Assembly: GCA_018001635.1 (NCBI GenBank)
Contig: JAGNHS010000012.1
Coordinates: forward strand, 1 to 61,184
Direction of reading: 5' to 3'
Source of the DNA: Pseudomonadota bacterium
GTDB lineage: Bacteria; Bdellovibrionota; UBA2428
Length of the DNA: 61,184 nt
Shown here: positions 1 to 9,215 of the stretch, one piece after another
How the letters are laid out: every line of letters begins with the position of its first letter
Numbering within the stretch: position 1 is the stretch's first letter
Translations under genes and position numbers: made by a program
The notes under the pieces: generated by a model
Seen by the model: the letters and a program-made list of their open reading frames with translations, nothing else
Told to the model about the DNA's origin: nothing
Databases searched by the model: none

Positions 1-26
1 GGAACTTGCAGCTTTCGCTTGTTTAG

Positions 27-42
27 TCCAGGCCCGTTTCTT
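27..42. repeat. 16-base direct repeat, left copy
   Basis: The 16 bases TCCAGGCCCGTTTCTT occur here and again at 61167-61182, two bases before the other end of the window, in the same orientation. The surroundings of the two copies differ. It may be the edge of a dispersed repeat at which an assembly broke, or coincidence. Confidence 0.5.
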
Positions 43-90
43 CGCGCACAATTGGGATAAAAAGTTTGGGGGAAATGTAGGGGTGGGGGC

Positions 91-119
91 TTGAGTGTTA
101 ACGCTATGCGCTATATAAT
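91..119 (+). promoter_or_regulatory. sigma70-like promoter of the first exported gene
   Basis: TTGAGT at 91-96 and a perfect TATAAT at 114-119 are separated by 17 bases. The downstream gene starts at 145 behind an AGGAG Shine-Dalgarno, so unlike several promoters in this window it gives a normal leader of about 18-20 bases. The 90 bases before it hold only the short direct repeat. Confidence 0.7.
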
Positions 120-144
120 GCACGGGCTTTAGGAGACGATACAT

Positions 145-723
145 ATGTCTAAAATCAGTTCCAAACTTGTTCTCGCTCAACTTATATCTGCATCCGTAGT
201 GCCTACAGTTATGGCTAGGGTTTTAAATGATGAGCCCACCATTCTAGAGAGGCGCGAGATCAGATCAGAGCGTGAGCAAAAGGAATTTGATCTACGAAGT
301 AATTCCCACGTTATGGCTATAAACAGTCCAGCAAATTCAGGAAAAGAAACCACTTGGGACACCTTGGAAGTAGGAGCACCTTTAAAGGTGGAATATTTGA
401 ATAGTGGAGTAACTGTTGCTCTAAAATTTATTTCACATATGAATGGTCGATTGAGTGAGCATAAGTCTGCTTATGAAAATGATTTAGCTCGACGAGATTT
501 TTATTTAGTGACTGCTGGCATTTTCAAATCTGAAAATTCCATTGATGGTTTAGTTGAGAGATTGAGAAGTGGTCGTTATCGTTTAAATATTTTCCTGAAA
601 TCTGCTCCAACTAAAAGTGCGGACGGAGAAAGTGTGATTTTAAGTGTTAAAAATATTCAAAGAGTAGAGCTTCAGGATTTGCTCGAAGATTTGATTGTTT
701 ATAAAAACGTAATTAGTGAATAA
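145..723 (+). CDS. Exported protein of unknown function (192 aa)
   Basis: I do not recognise this family. The first ~25 residues look like a Sec signal peptide (basic start, hydrophobic LVLAQLISASVVPTVMA, likely cleavage after VMA). The mature part is mixed alpha/beta, charged and cysteine-free, with no catalytic motif I can name. Residues about 75-170 (SGVTVALKF, then RDFYLVTAGIF, then RYRLNIFLK) suggest a beta-rich fold. The start is well supported by AGGAG about ten bases upstream and a strong promoter at 91-119. It converges on the PRPP-synthetase-like gene with a 27-base gap and no obvious terminator hairpin between them. Location is probably periplasmic or secreted. Confidence 0.7.
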   Translation: MSKISSKLVLAQLISASVVPTVMARVLNDEPTILERREIRSEREQKEFDLRSNSHVMAINSPANSGKETTWDTLEVGAPLKVEYLNSGVTVALKFISHMNGRLSEHKSAYENDLARRDFYLVTAGIFKSENSIDGLVERLRSGRYRLNIFLKSAPTKSADGESVILSVKNIQRVELQDLLEDLIVYKNVISE

Positions 724-750
724 GCTTTAGAGAGTTTACGCATCAACGAA

Positions 751-3700
751 CTATCGAGACATTCGGCGAGCGCGTTCAAGGAGAATAATTCTATTCGACA
801 ATTCTTGTGCTGCACTTAAAACTAAGAACTTAGGATTTTGAGAGGCCTTGTTGTTCACGCTATTTGTGCAAATGATTCCATCAACATTCGGGTTGGTTAA
901 GACTTTCGAAGCGTCTCCTGTTAGATGAGTGGCGAGAACATAAATCTTTTTAGCTCCTAAAGCCTTTAAGAGATCGACCACTTGTGATCCTGTGCCTCCA
1001 GTTTCAAGTTCATCATCAACGATGGCAACAGTGAGATTTTGAACCTGCATATCGGAGAGCCCAAATATTTTAATTTTCTGAGTGAGAGAATCACGTTGTT
1101 TATTAGCTGTAGAGATCCCAACGCCAAGTTCACCAGCATATAAACTGGCCGCTTTCTGCGCGCCTTCATCGGGCGCAATAATCTTTTCAACTCCAATTTT
1201 TCTAAGATAAGGAATCAGTGTTGGGCGAGAGCTCAATTGTTCGCTTGGAACAGAGAAAAAACCTTGTGACTGAGGTGCGTGAGCTCTCATAAAAATAACG
1301 GAGTCCATTCCAACGGATTCAAGTAAATCAGCTCCTAGACGACCAGTGATGGTAATTCCACCTGCCTCATCGACTTTGTCGGATCGTGCAAAGGGGAGAT
1401 AGGGTGTGACCAGTGTTACGCGATTACCTTGTTCTTTGAGGCGGTCAATGAGTGAAAGGGCTTTTAAAAGCTGAAGATTCACATTCATACCGCCATCCAT
1501 AAGAAGATAAATTTGAGAATGGAGAGGAATTAATTGAGGGTCTTCCCAAACAGGAATTTGGGTTATTGATGAAATTTCATGAACGAGTTGATCGCCTCTT
1601 AAATCCATTAGGTAAGTTTTAGCGCTAATGGCTTCGTGTGAGTTTCCTGGGGCTTTGGGAAGTCGTCTTAGCTCATTGTTTTGAATTCGAAAGTTTTGAG
1701 CTCCGGCAACGCGGAAAAGTGTGAGAGGATCAAAATGAAAATTAACACCTTCAACATGCAAATCCATGGAATAATTATTTGTGGTCACATTCACAGTTCC
1801 TGCGCCGTTAGTTTTTAGCGTTCGCACCGCGATCAGTGCTTCCATGAAAGAGTCCGGCGTGAGGCGATTAGGAATAATAACCGAAGTGTCTCTAAATCTG
1901 ACGTCTCGTTCTAAGCGCCAGAGTATATTGCTCGTGGGGAATTGTGTGGCTTTCGCGTGAGAGAAAAGTAAATTTTGTTCACGAGCGCGTCGTTCTGCAT
2001 TGGGCTCATTAGATTTTACAGTGAAAAGTATGGGCCCATCTTCACTAAAATGAAGATCGCTTAAAGGTCGAGTGATGCTTTCATTTGCGCGACCTAATTT
2101 GTTAATGACGGCCATTGAAAGTCCTGTAGAATCTTTTTGGATGTTGGCGACAGTGCCTTCAAAAAACTCTTGGGCGTCTTGAACGATAAAGGTGGCGTCT
2201 TTCCCACTAGAGTGAAGCGCTAAAAGCTGACGAATTTTGTAAACTTCAACATCTTTAATCACAAATTCATTAGTTGTGACTTCATAAGGAATTTTTACGT
2301 CTTTGAGTAAGACTTTTTGGAGTTCTCCTAATTCGTCTTTGAGGGTGAGTTTTATGAGGCCTTTTTCATCGATACCAATATTGAGCAATCTATAGGATTT
2401 GGGATTTCCATTAATTTCGATACGGGCACCTTTCCATTGAACCCATAATAATTTTTCGAGAAGTTGAATTTCGTCATGGCTGTAGTTTGGAGAGCCTTCA
2501 TTGGAAATTTGCGCTAATGAGACGTCGAATATACCGCAACTTTTTTGCGAGCCATCTTTGCTTTTGAAGTCGACAATGATTTTTCCTTCTTCAGTAAAAT
2601 GCGCTCCGGTGAAAGTTCCAGTGAGAGTTTCAACTGGGGGAGAGTAGCGTATGCGTAATGGAGTCTCGTATCCTTTGAAGTTTTTGATGTTTTCAAGATT
2701 TCTCTTTTCAATCAGATCTTGAGTTAAGCGGAGCAACCAAAGTCTAGCTTCATCAAGTCTTTCGAGTTGTTTGTCGGTGAAGACTAAGTTCTTCCAGAAA
2801 TTATTGGTGAGCTTGCGATGAAGAATTTCGGTCCATTTTGTGGTTTCAAATTGAGCTTTGAGACGGAAGAGATCGTAGGGGTATCCGCGTTCATGAAGAA
2901 CTTCAAAAAAGGTCATTTGCACGCCACGGAATAGATCGGGATCACTTGTTCTAAGTTCGCGAAGTGGAGTTAAAATATTGTCACGATTTTCTAACCACTC
3001 TCGAAGAGTTGAAGATATTTTTGCATAAGGGTCGGTCAGGTGATCAATGTCTCGAAGTGATAAAAATTCAATATGACCCCAATCGTGGTAGGCGAACTCA
3101 GCGGGGGTGAGATCGAAGCCATCGCCAAAAATAGATTCAGTGGTAAATCCAATTAAGTGTACGGGGACAACACGTGTATCAAAAAAATAGTCGAGCCCAA
3201 CACTTTGAAAGCTTGGGAAGGCGAGGACGTCGGGCCATTTTGAGAGAAGATCTTCGACCACATTTTTAGCTAAGTTTTGATGATAGTAACTGGTGAAATG
3301 AGGGTGAATTTTTCGGTAGTCTTGATCGACCTGCTCTATAAAACGCATGCTCCATCGAATGAAATCATGATACATGATTCCAGTGGATAGAATTTGCTCG
3401 CCACTTTTTTGGAGATCTTCGTAAAAACTTCGACTTTCTTTATGAGCTTTTTCTTTGCTGATTAAATAGCCCGAAATTTTCGAAAGTATTTCATAGACAG
3501 TGGGGCGCATTTCTTCAAATTTGAAGGAAGTCTCCCCTCTGGCTCGGGCTTCTAGGGCGCGCTCTCTTAGCTCTTCGTAGATTTCAACGGGATTTTTTCT
3601 AAGGGAATCTGTAAAAGTTATTGTAGTGTCTTGAGTGAGGGGACTTTGGCAGGATTCTTTAGCCGGAGAATCGTTGTTGGCACTCAGATTTTGTGCAGGA

Positions 3701-3759
3701 CTGATGAAGAAACTAAAAGCGAAAACAATAAAAGAAAAATTCACCTTTAAAGACTTCAT
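751..3759 (-). CDS. Exported multidomain protein with C-terminal ribose-phosphate pyrophosphokinase (PRPP synthetase) domain
   Basis: This 1002-residue protein starts with a Sec signal peptide (hydrophobic FSFIVFAFSFFISPA, cleavage near NLSA). Residues about 730-1000 match the PRPP synthetase family: PYLPFARSDK at 786-795 (family PYxxYARQD), a histidine at 827 followed by QSQGFF (family DLHAxQIQGFF, here RAHA), APDEGAQKAA, NKQR as the flexible-loop lysine, and the PRPP-binding loop VAIVDDELETGGT near 911-923. A weaker copy of the N-domain pattern (IIPNRLTPDSFMEAL) appears near residue 660, so the phosphoribosyl part may be duplicated or degenerate. The N-terminal half is unrecognised; it contains AEFAYHDWGH with His225, Asp226 and His229, possibly a metal site. 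Cytosolic PRPP synthetases are about 310 residues and never exported. It would make PRPP from ribose-5-phosphate and ATP, or act on a related sugar phosphate such as ADP-ribose. It could supply the exported NAD-salvage protein at 13311-17030. Confidence 0.75.
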   Translation of the reverse strand: MKSLKVNFSFIVFAFSFFISPAQNLSANNDSPAKESCQSPLTQDTTITFTDSLRKNPVEIYEELRERALEARARGETSFKFEEMRPTVYEILSKISGYLISKEKAHKESRSFYEDLQKSGEQILSTGIMYHDFIRWSMRFIEQVDQDYRKIHPHFTSYYHQNLAKNVVEDLLSKWPDVLAFPSFQSVGLDYFFDTRVVPVHLIGFTTESIFGDGFDLTPAEFAYHDWGHIEFLSLRDIDHLTDPYAKISSTLREWLENRDNILTPLRELRTSDPDLFRGVQMTFFEVLHERGYPYDLFRLKAQFETTKWTEILHRKLTNNFWKNLVFTDKQLERLDEARLWLLRLTQDLIEKRNLENIKNFKGYETPLRIRYSPPVETLTGTFTGAHFTEEGKIIVDFKSKDGSQKSCGIFDVSLAQISNEGSPNYSHDEIQLLEKLLWVQWKGARIEINGNPKSYRLLNIGIDEKGLIKLTLKDELGELQKVLLKDVKIPYEVTTNEFVIKDVEVYKIRQLLALHSSGKDATFIVQDAQEFFEGTVANIQKDSTGLSMAVINKLGRANESITRPLSDLHFSEDGPILFTVKSNEPNAERRAREQNLLFSHAKATQFPTSNILWRLERDVRFRDTSVIIPNRLTPDSFMEALIAVRTLKTNGAGTVNVTTNNYSMDLHVEGVNFHFDPLTLFRVAGAQNFRIQNNELRRLPKAPGNSHEAISAKTYLMDLRGDQLVHEISSITQIPVWEDPQLIPLHSQIYLLMDGGMNVNLQLLKALSLIDRLKEQGNRVTLVTPYLPFARSDKVDEAGGITITGRLGADLLESVGMDSVIFMRAHAPQSQGFFSVPSEQLSSRPTLIPYLRKIGVEKIIAPDEGAQKAASLYAGELGVGISTANKQRDSLTQKIKIFGLSDMQVQNLTVAIVDDELETGGTGSQVVDLLKALGAKKIYVLATHLTGDASKVLTNPNVDGIICTNSVNNKASQNPKFLVLSAAQELSNRIILLERARRMSR

Positions 3760-3901
3760 GGAGGGTTCTCTTCGCTATCACAAAGCCAATGAAAACGTCT
3801 ACGTTATAAGTCTTAATGATAGTGACTAAGAGTGATTTTTATAGATTTTTTTAAGCTTTTTAATTCTATCAAAATTTAAGTTTTTTTAGGTGAATCGGCC
3901 G

Positions 3902-3929
3902 TTGACAAGGCGTGTTATTCCTGTAGTCT
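3902..3929 (+). promoter_or_regulatory. Promoter of the exported aldehyde dehydrogenase (leaderless type)
   Basis: A perfect TTGACA at 3902-3907, a 16-base spacer and TAGTCT at 3924-3929. The -10 box ends nine bases before the ATG at 3939 and nothing between resembles a Shine-Dalgarno, so transcription should begin at or within a few bases of the start codon. Confidence 0.6.
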
Positions 3930-3938
3930 CCTCCGCTT

Positions 3939-5645
3939 ATGTCATTTTCTAAAAGACAGTTTTTAATTCCTTCCTTTTTATTATTTTTTCTAAACCTTGC
4001 AGTTAAGGCTAACGCAAATTGTGAAGTTTCTTTATTAAGAGATCGCGCAAAACCTGAAGATATCACGGCCGCAAAAGAAGTTTTTGAATCCAGTACCCAT
4101 GCTCTTAATCCGGATTCGCTTCCTGACAAATTCAAAGCTCCTTCAGTTCAAATTCAGAATGGATATCTTGTCGGTGGAGAAATCAAGGTTTGGAAGGGCC
4201 CCATGGATGATGTCTACTCTCCTATTCGTGTGGAAAGTGCTGTGGGTGTGGTGACTCGACAATATTTAGGTCAGGTTCCACGAATGGATGCGCAAACGGG
4301 TTTAGCCGTTTATGAAAATTCTCGCCAAGCTTGGAATCATGGCCAAGGTGAATGGCCTAAGAAAACTTTGAAAGAACGAATTGCTCACATGCAAAAGTTT
4401 CTCGATGGAATGCTTTTAAAGCGCCAAGAACTTATTAATCTCATCATGTGGGAAATCAATAAGAATGAAAAATTAGCGACTACTGAAGTCGATCGCACTA
4501 TTGCTTATGCAAAAGATACTATTGCTGAAGCAATAAAACTTGAAAATGAATTGTCACAAATTCAAAGTATCGGATCGGATTCTTTTAAATTAGGTCGTGA
4601 GCCTTTAGGGGTGGTTCCAATATTTGCTCCCTACAATTATCCGCTCAACGAAACATTTACGAATTTAATTCCAGCTTTGCTTATGGGAAATATTGTTCTC
4701 GTTAAACCTGCTCGATACGGCGTGCTTCTTATGAATCCTTTGTTGGAGTTGTTTCGGGATTCATTTCCACCAGGTGTTGTGAATTTTATTTATGGAGATG
4801 GCCGAGAGGTTTTTTCAAAAATCAATGAAGTCGGAGGCTACGAAGGTTTAGGCTACATTGGAGGTGAAAGAGGCGCTTTAAGTATTTTACAAACCAATGG
4901 TGCCGCTCATCGCACAAAAGCCACTTTGGGTTTGGGTGCAAAAAATATGGCCGTGATTTTGAATGATGCCAATATGGAACTTGCTATTTCTGCCAATCTT
5001 GAAGGGTGTTTGACCTATAGTGGTCAGCGTTGCACAGCCCATAAAATTCTCTTTGTTCAAAGGGGAATCGCTGAAGTATTTTTAAATAAATTTTCTGTGG
5101 CTGTAGATAATCTTAAAGTTGGAACAGCCTTTGATAAAGACGTTACAATCACAGCGTCCCCTGACAACACTTGGCTCGATACGCAGAGTCGTATGACCAG
5201 CGATGCTCTCAGTAAAGGAGCTCGAATAGCCAATCTGTCGGGCGGTCTTTCTATGAACGGAATTTTCTCTCCTACAATTTTAGTGGGTGTGACACCTGAA
5301 ATGGAAATTTATAATAAAGAACAATTTGGTTCCGTGATTCCCGTGGTTATTTTTGATGAAATTTCTGAAGTCTTAGCTTGGCAAAGACAATCGCCTTATG
5401 GGCAGCAAGCAGCAGTGTTTGGTCAAGATGAGTCTACTTTGAAGATTTTCGTTGATGGCCTAAGAAGGCAAGTTGGAAGAATCAATATCAACGGAGCTTG
5501 TCGAAGAAGTCCCGACGGAATTCCGTTTGGAGCTCGTGCTAATTCAGGCTTGGGAACTCTCTCGCTTCGAGACGCACTTTTAGCTTTCACTACGGACTCG
5601 GTGATTTGCGAAAACCGTACTGCCAGCCAAGCGGTAGTTAAGTAA
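3939..5645 (+). CDS. Exported aldehyde dehydrogenase-family protein (GapN-like), general-base Glu replaced by Gly
   Basis: A 568-residue member of the aldehyde dehydrogenase superfamily behind a signal peptide (hydrophobic FLIPSFLLFFLNLAV, cleavage after KANA). Visible landmarks are the oxyanion-hole asparagine in APYNYPLN, the coenzyme lysine in VLVKPA, the nucleotide loop GYIGGERGA, the catalytic cysteine at 365 in SGQRCTA, and the C-terminal PFGARANSGLGT. The closest relatives by feel are non-phosphorylating glyceraldehyde-3-phosphate dehydrogenases (GapN). The usual ELGGK box reads LGLGAK, putting Gly331 where the general-base glutamate sits, exactly 34 residues before the cysteine as in the family. 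This may abolish or alter oxidation while leaving the nucleophile and cofactor site. NAD(P) dependence makes an extracytoplasmic role odd unless it acts inside another cell. It is divergent from the PRPP-synthetase-like gene and has its own leaderless-type promoter. Confidence 0.85.
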   Translation: MSFSKRQFLIPSFLLFFLNLAVKANANCEVSLLRDRAKPEDITAAKEVFESSTHALNPDSLPDKFKAPSVQIQNGYLVGGEIKVWKGPMDDVYSPIRVESAVGVVTRQYLGQVPRMDAQTGLAVYENSRQAWNHGQGEWPKKTLKERIAHMQKFLDGMLLKRQELINLIMWEINKNEKLATTEVDRTIAYAKDTIAEAIKLENELSQIQSIGSDSFKLGREPLGVVPIFAPYNYPLNETFTNLIPALLMGNIVLVKPARYGVLLMNPLLELFRDSFPPGVVNFIYGDGREVFSKINEVGGYEGLGYIGGERGALSILQTNGAAHRTKATLGLGAKNMAVILNDANMELAISANLEGCLTYSGQRCTAHKILFVQRGIAEVFLNKFSVAVDNLKVGTAFDKDVTITASPDNTWLDTQSRMTSDALSKGARIANLSGGLSMNGIFSPTILVGVTPEMEIYNKEQFGSVIPVVIFDEISEVLAWQRQSPYGQQAAVFGQDESTLKIFVDGLRRQVGRININGACRRSPDGIPFGARANSGLGTLSLRDALLAFTTDSVICENRTASQAVVK

Positions 5646-5648
5646 CTC

Positions 5649-5775
5649 TTAGGCTTTCAATTTATAGAATATCCTAAAGACACGGCAGGGCACCCCCTCC
5701 TCAGGTCTTCGCCTTAAGGCTCGACCTTCGGGAACCCCGAGTGTCTTTAAAATATTCTATAAATTGAAAGCCTAA
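5649..5775. repeat. Long hairpin element with GC-rich loop (copy 1)
   Basis: Perfect 24-base inverted arms (5649-5672 and 5752-5775, reading TTAGGCTTTCAATTTATAGA outward-in) are continued by a nine-pair inner stem TAAAGACAC/GTGTCTTTA. The 57-base GC-rich loop (5684-5740) contains AGGGCACCCC close to the stem and the palindrome GCCTTAAGGC. It lies between the convergent aldehyde dehydrogenase and M23 genes, so it may end transcription in both directions, although there is no clean U-tract. Similar hairpins occur at 25132-25244 and 61054-61156. Confidence 0.75.
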
Positions 5776-5887
5776 TCTTTAATTAAACAGTGAAGTGCAT
5801 GAAAAATATTTGCAGTTGAGCTTATAAACTTAACTGCAAATACAGTTTATGAGGAATTACGAGTTCCATAAAAAAACAGGAAAGAAA

Positions 5888-6976
5888 TTAGAAACGTTCG
5901 TCCAAGATAAAAAGTCTTGGGTTGATAGGCTTACGTTTGATTTCAATTTGATAATGCAAGTGCGGGCCGGTAGAGCGACCTGATGTGCCTGTGAGCGCAA
6001 TTCGCTCACCTCGTTTTACTTTTTGATTGAGAGATACGAATATTTGCGAAAGGTGTCCGTATTTACTCACGATGTTGTATCCATGATCAATACGAATGGT
6101 TTTGCCGAGTGCACCCATCACACCTGAAATTTTTACAACGCCATCGGCTGGAGCATAGACAGGAGTGCCAATGTGATTGGCTATGTCGAGTCCGTTGTGA
6201 AATGTTCTGACTCCTGTAAAAGGATTGTATCGGTAACCAAATTCAGAGCTCAAACGACCTTCGGCAGGTAAAATGCTTGGAGTGAATCGCATTCTGTCTA
6301 CGCGATCGCGAAAATATTCGAGTAGGTAGGCGTAGTTTTTTTCTTCTGAGAGAGTGAGGTTTTCGAGGTGGCTAGCATTGTTATAAAGATCGTTCATCAT
6401 GAGCACTAAATTATTAGTGTCGAGTCTTTCGTCCATGTCACCTAATATGCCTTCTACATTCGAATAACTTTTCACTTCTCCTTGGACTTTAACATCGGGT
6501 TCGTTTTGTGAGCTGTCATCGACAGGGCTTTCTTCTTCGTAAAGGTCGGGGCGTCCTCCATCATCTTCGGATTTAGGAGCTTTGCTTTTGGGTATAATTT
6601 TTTGTACAGGAGCCTCGTTCACGGCTGGAGTTTCGGCGTCTCCATTGCTGCTTCCTCCGCCTTGCTCAATATCGCTAATAAATCGAAGTTTTTGAGCAAA
6701 ACCTTTTAGGCGACCCACGGTTTTGTCGAGCGATTCAATTTTATTTTGAACATTAACGAGTTCTCTTCGTATGACATGATTTTCAACTTTGAGTTTTTTA
6801 TTTTCAGCCACTTGGCTTAAGACGTGGAGATAATCAAAGAAAATAAAAAGACCAATAAGAATTAGAAGCGCAGCTCCTGTCACAACTATTCTAAGGTACC
6901 AGGTGGGCACGCTTATTTTCCGTACTTTGTCGCCCCCTTCGGGTACGAGCATGAATGTGTAGTGCCGATTAGACAT
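5888..6976 (-). CDS. LytM/M23-family murein peptidase-like protein, membrane anchored
   Basis: A 362-residue inner-membrane protein with a short cytoplasmic start, one transmembrane segment at about 25-48 (LRIVVTGAALLILIGLFIFF), a coiled coil at about 50-90, an acidic Pro/Ser-rich linker at about 105-165 and a C-terminal M23 domain from about 240. The zinc motifs are present: HNGLD and HLHYQ, with the intervening KYGHLS, so it could be an active peptidoglycan endopeptidase rather than an EnvC/NlpD-type activator. The domain layout resembles cell-shape or division hydrolases such as MepM. A TAGAAT box lies about eleven bases before the start. It converges on the aldehyde dehydrogenase across the hairpin element and is divergent from sucC. 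Confidence 0.85.
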   Translation of the reverse strand: MSNRHYTFMLVPEGGDKVRKISVPTWYLRIVVTGAALLILIGLFIFFDYLHVLSQVAENKKLKVENHVIRRELVNVQNKIESLDKTVGRLKGFAQKLRFISDIEQGGGSSNGDAETPAVNEAPVQKIIPKSKAPKSEDDGGRPDLYEEESPVDDSSQNEPDVKVQGEVKSYSNVEGILGDMDERLDTNNLVLMMNDLYNNASHLENLTLSEEKNYAYLLEYFRDRVDRMRFTPSILPAEGRLSSEFGYRYNPFTGVRTFHNGLDIANHIGTPVYAPADGVVKISGVMGALGKTIRIDHGYNIVSKYGHLSQIFVSLNQKVKRGERIALTGTSGRSTGPHLHYQIEIKRKPINPRLFILDERF

Positions 6977-7084
6977 CTGTTGAAATGATTCTAATGGTTC
7001 AGAGCCGATTTTCCCATCTTCGTTAGCGCAAAGTGTTAAACGTTTTCAAAACTTTCGAGAGCTGTGTTTGAATCTCCTCCGCAA

Positions 7085-7093
7085 TGCTAGAGT
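7085..7093 (+). promoter_or_regulatory. Extended -10 promoter of sucC
   Basis: TGCTAGAGT forms an extended -10 (TGn before TAGAGT at 7088-7093), with no convincing -35 box. It ends nine bases before the sucC ATG, and the intervening TTTTTCACAT has no Shine-Dalgarno, so the operon mRNA would be leaderless or nearly so. Confidence 0.45.
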
Positions 7094-7102
7094 TTTTCAC
7101 AT

Positions 7103-8296
7103 ATGAAAATTCATGAGCATCAAGCTAAAGAACTTCTTTCAAAAAGTGGTGTTGTCGTGCCTAAAGGTTTTGTAGCCTTTACGGTAGATGAAGCCGTTAA
7201 GGCCGCTGAAAAACTTAAATCGCAGGGAATTTCTGCCTATGTGGTTAAAGCCCAGATCCATGCAGGAGGACGAGGAAAGGGTGGAGGGGTCAAATTAGCC
7301 AAGAGTGTTGATGAAGTAAAAACTCACGCAACAAGCATCCTTGGAATGACTCTTAAAACTCACCAAACAGGTCCGGCGGGACAATTGGTTAGAAGACTTT
7401 GGATTGAAGAAGCTAATCCTCCCAAAAAAGAATTTTATCTATCCCTGATTCTCGATAGAGCTAAAAGATGCGTTTCATTGTTGGCTTCGGCTGAAGGCGG
7501 TATGGATATTGAGGAACTAGCGGCCAAGCATCCCGAAAAAATTCTCACGATTAATATTGATCCCACTGTAGGTTGGACAAGCTTTTATTCTCGACATTTG
7601 TCTGAGTTCTTTGGCTTTGCGCCCGATAGTCCGGCCAAGCTCCAAGATCAAATGCATGCCATGGCCACGGGTTTTTATAAATTATTCTTAGATAAAGATT
7701 GTTCAATATTAGAGATCAACCCGCTTTGTATTGTGGGCAGTGGCGATCAAGAAAAGCTAATTCCACTCGATTGTAAAATTAATTTCGATGACAATGCTCT
7801 CAAACGTCATCCTGACGTTTTTGAAATGCGAGACGAGCATGAAGAAGACCCTAAAGAGTTGGAGGCTTCGAAGTTTGATCTCAACTTTATTGCTCTTGAT
7901 GGCAATATCGGTTGCATGGTGAACGGTGCGGGTTTGGCGATGGCCACTATGGATATTGTTAAGCAATATGGTGGAACTCCCGCTAACTTCCTCGACGTGG
8001 GTGGAGGCGCTACTACGGATAAGGTTCGCGAAGCTTTTAAAATTATTCTGAAGGATCCCAACGTTAAAGGGATTTTTGTAAATATCTTTGGCGGTATTAT
8101 GAAGTGTGATGTGATTGCCGATGGTGTTGTTCAAGCCGCTAAAGAAATTCAAATTAAAGTTCCTCTTGTGGTTCGTCTAGAGGGAACCAACGTAGATAAA
8201 GGTAAGCAAATTCTAGAAACAAGCGGATTAAAAATTATTGCGGCTTCTTCGATGGCCGATGGCGCTGAAAAAATTGTGAAAGCGATTGGAGCTTAA
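7103..8296 (+). CDS. sucC: Succinate-CoA ligase (ADP-forming) beta subunit
   Basis: This is the ATP-grasp beta subunit of succinyl-CoA synthetase, which couples succinyl-CoA cleavage to nucleotide triphosphate synthesis in the TCA cycle. The start [12 protein letters not shown] is the canonical family N-terminus. [15 protein letters not shown] is the nucleotide-binding region, ILEINPL carries metal ligands, and [10 protein letters not shown] and [13 protein letters not shown] belong to the C-terminal CoA-ligase domain. At 397 residues it is close to the usual ~388. sucD follows after two bases, so translation is coupled. The gene is first in sucC-sucD-ndk-mdh and is preceded by an extended -10 promoter without a ribosome-binding site. 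Confidence 0.98.
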   Translation: MKIHEHQAKELLSKSGVVVPKGFVAFTVDEAVKAAEKLKSQGISAYVVKAQIHAGGRGKGGGVKLAKSVDEVKTHATSILGMTLKTHQTGPAGQLVRRLWIEEANPPKKEFYLSLILDRAKRCVSLLASAEGGMDIEELAAKHPEKILTINIDPTVGWTSFYSRHLSEFFGFAPDSPAKLQDQMHAMATGFYKLFLDKDCSILEINPLCIVGSGDQEKLIPLDCKINFDDNALKRHPDVFEMRDEHEEDPKELEASKFDLNFIALDGNIGCMVNGAGLAMATMDIVKQYGGTPANFLDVGGGATTDKVREAFKIILKDPNVKGIFVNIFGGIMKCDVIADGVVQAAKEIQIKVPLVVRLEGTNVDKGKQILETSGLKIIAASSMADGAEKIVKAIGA

Positions 8297-8298
8297 AG

Positions 8299-9201
8299 AT
8301 GTCTATTTTAGTCAACAAAGATTCGAGAATCATCACTCAGGGTATCACGGGTAAAACAGGTTTATTTCACGCTCAACAATGTCGTGATTATGGAACAAAA
8401 ATGGTGGGAGGTGTAACTCCTGGGCGCGGAGGACAAACGGTGGATAATTTTCCAGTTTGGAATTCCTGCTATCAAGCCGTGAAAGAAACTAATGCCAATG
8501 TGTCTATGGTTTTTGTGCCACCCTTCGGAGCTGCCGACGCCATCATGGAAGCTTTTGATGCGGGCATTGAGCTCGTGATTGCTATTACCGAGGGTATTCC
8601 AGTTTTGGACATGCTCAAAGTTCGTCAGTTCTTGCTCAAAAAAAATGCAGATCGTAAGGAAGCCGGTCTTTCTCGTTTGCGCTTAGTGGGGCCCAATTGT
8701 CCCGGCGTAATCACTCCTGGAGAAGCCAAAATCGGAATTATGCCTGGTTATATTCACAAAAAAGGCTCCGTAGGAATCGTCTCTCGTTCTGGAACCTTAA
8801 CCTATGAAGCTGTTCATCAAACTTCGGCTCTAGGTTTGGGGCAGAGCACTTGTGTTGGAATTGGTGGAGATCCCATCAATGGGACTAACTTTATCGATGT
8901 CTTGGAGCTCTTCAATGCAGATTCCGAAACTCAGTCGGTAGTTATGATTGGTGAAATTGGGGGTTCAGCTGAAGAAGAGGCTGCTCTTTGGATAAAGAAA
9001 AATATGAAAAAACCAGTGGTGAGCTTCATTGCGGGGGTGACGGCGCCTCCTGGACGAAGAATGGGACATGCTGGCGCAATTATTTCTGGTGGCGCGGGCA
9101 CTGCAGAATCAAAGATGAAAGCCTTGCGTGAAGCAGGCGTGGCTGTCTCGCCAAGTCCTGCAGAAATTGGTATGACACTTGCCAAACTACTTAAAAAGTA
9201 A
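8299..9201 (+). CDS. sucD: Succinate-CoA ligase alpha subunit
   Basis: The alpha subunit binds CoA and carries the phosphohistidine. The N-terminal CoA-binding fold starts [20 protein letters not shown], continues with [11 protein letters not shown] and LVGPNCPG, and the active-site histidine is His257 in [10 protein letters not shown]. The 300-residue length is normal. It begins two bases after the sucC stop without a clear ribosome-binding site of its own, implying coupling to sucC. ndk follows after 14 bases, and the ligase produces the nucleotide that Ndk interconverts. Confidence 0.98.
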   Translation: MSILVNKDSRIITQGITGKTGLFHAQQCRDYGTKMVGGVTPGRGGQTVDNFPVWNSCYQAVKETNANVSMVFVPPFGAADAIMEAFDAGIELVIAITEGIPVLDMLKVRQFLLKKNADRKEAGLSRLRLVGPNCPGVITPGEAKIGIMPGYIHKKGSVGIVSRSGTLTYEAVHQTSALGLGQSTCVGIGGDPINGTNFIDVLELFNADSETQSVVMIGEIGGSAEEEAALWIKKNMKKPVVSFIAGVTAPPGRRMGHAGAIISGGAGTAESKMKALREAGVAVSPSPAEIGMTLAKLLKK

Positions 9202-9215
9202 AAAGGAGCTCTATC

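Noticed and set aside
5649..5775. Hairpins as transposon terminal inverted repeats
   Set aside because: The arms differ entirely among the three copies, there is no transposase and the loop is under 60 bases.
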